14,539 nucleotides of DNA from NCBI GenBank assembly GCA_030635945.1, contig DAOVXW010000003.1, positions 1 through 14,539 of the forward strand, given 5' to 3'. How positions within the stretch are numbered: position 1 is the first letter of the stretch; each line of letters begins with the position of its first letter. Origin of the DNA: Dehalococcoidia bacterium (GTDB lineage: Bacteria > Chloroflexota > Dehalococcoidia > Dehalococcoidales > G020351185). A model generated the notes under the pieces. That model ran no database searches, had not been told where the DNA came from, and worked only from the letters and a program-made list of their open reading frames with translations. This document shows, one piece after another, positions 14,513 to 14,539 of the stretch. A program made the position numbers and the translations under genes.

Positions 14513-14539
14513 TTACACCGCCACCCAGTATAACCTCTC
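14513..14539 (-). CDS. Possible C-terminal end of an upstream gene (partial)
   Basis: A frame open from the window edge ends in TAA at 14513-14515 and reads ERLYWVAV before the stop, 27 nt before the rnhB ATG. It is too short for any family call. The spacing and strand fit an upstream operon member; in many bacteria a signal peptidase or ribosomal protein L19 gene precedes rnhB, but nothing here tells which. Confidence 0.3.
   Translation of the reverse strand, partial: ERLYWVAV

Noticed and set aside
1..14539. CRISPR array, insertion sequence, prophage, tRNA or integration site
   Set aside because: No direct repeats with regular spacing, transposase or integrase frames, terminal repeats or cloverleaf sequence were seen in the short intergenic gaps.

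Overview
The window reads as an ordinary bacterial chromosome segment: densely packed, with mostly mid-50s percent GC coding DNA (by eye) and almost no non-coding space. The best guess for the host is a Chloroflexota bacterium close to Dehalococcoidia. That rests on the gene set taken together: a translin/Trax-family protein, a ThiD2-ThiE fusion, a K+-dependent membrane pyrophosphatase, an alpha2 (archaeal/eukaryotic-type) glycyl-tRNA synthetase and a bacterial-type adenine deaminase. It is an inference, not a proof; no rRNA or other marker is present. There is no tRNA, CRISPR array, insertion sequence or phage gene.

Layout. (1) 1-1440, minus strand: a zinc-ribbon protein, an ABC transporter ATPase and the first 16 codons of a likely ABC-2 permease, joined by overlapping ends. 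(2) 1441-1559: a divergent promoter region. (3) 1560-4958, plus strand: hypoxanthine phosphoribosyltransferase and adenine deaminase (a two-step salvage route, adenine to hypoxanthine to IMP), then a GyrI-like ligand-binding protein with its own promoter, then a very AT-rich gene with DEDD-exonuclease-like motifs that looks foreign. (4) 4965-8884, minus strand: a small membrane protein (DUF1648-like), glyS, an SbcD/Mre11-like nuclease and a COG1926-type phosphoribosyltransferase. (5) 9022-9645, plus strand: a glyoxalase-II-like metallo-beta-lactamase-fold hydrolase. (6) 9649-14539, minus strand: the end of an unidentified gene, rnhB, a frameshifted yraN, thiD2-thiE, a Trax-like protein and hppA.

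The last block is tightly coupled. RnhB/YraN and Trax/HppA overlap by 4 nt, and ThiE and Trax are 2 nt apart. Three of these genes start with TTG or GTG supported by position or by a Shine-Dalgarno sequence.

Most genes are housekeeping. The points that deserve attention are the ~33% GC exonuclease-like gene at 4374-4958, the single-base frameshift in yraN at an A5 run, the Trax-like catalytic acids in the translin-family protein, and two promoters whose -10 box lies only 4 nt before the start codon (possible leaderless mRNAs). I found no clear multi-gene system of a new kind.
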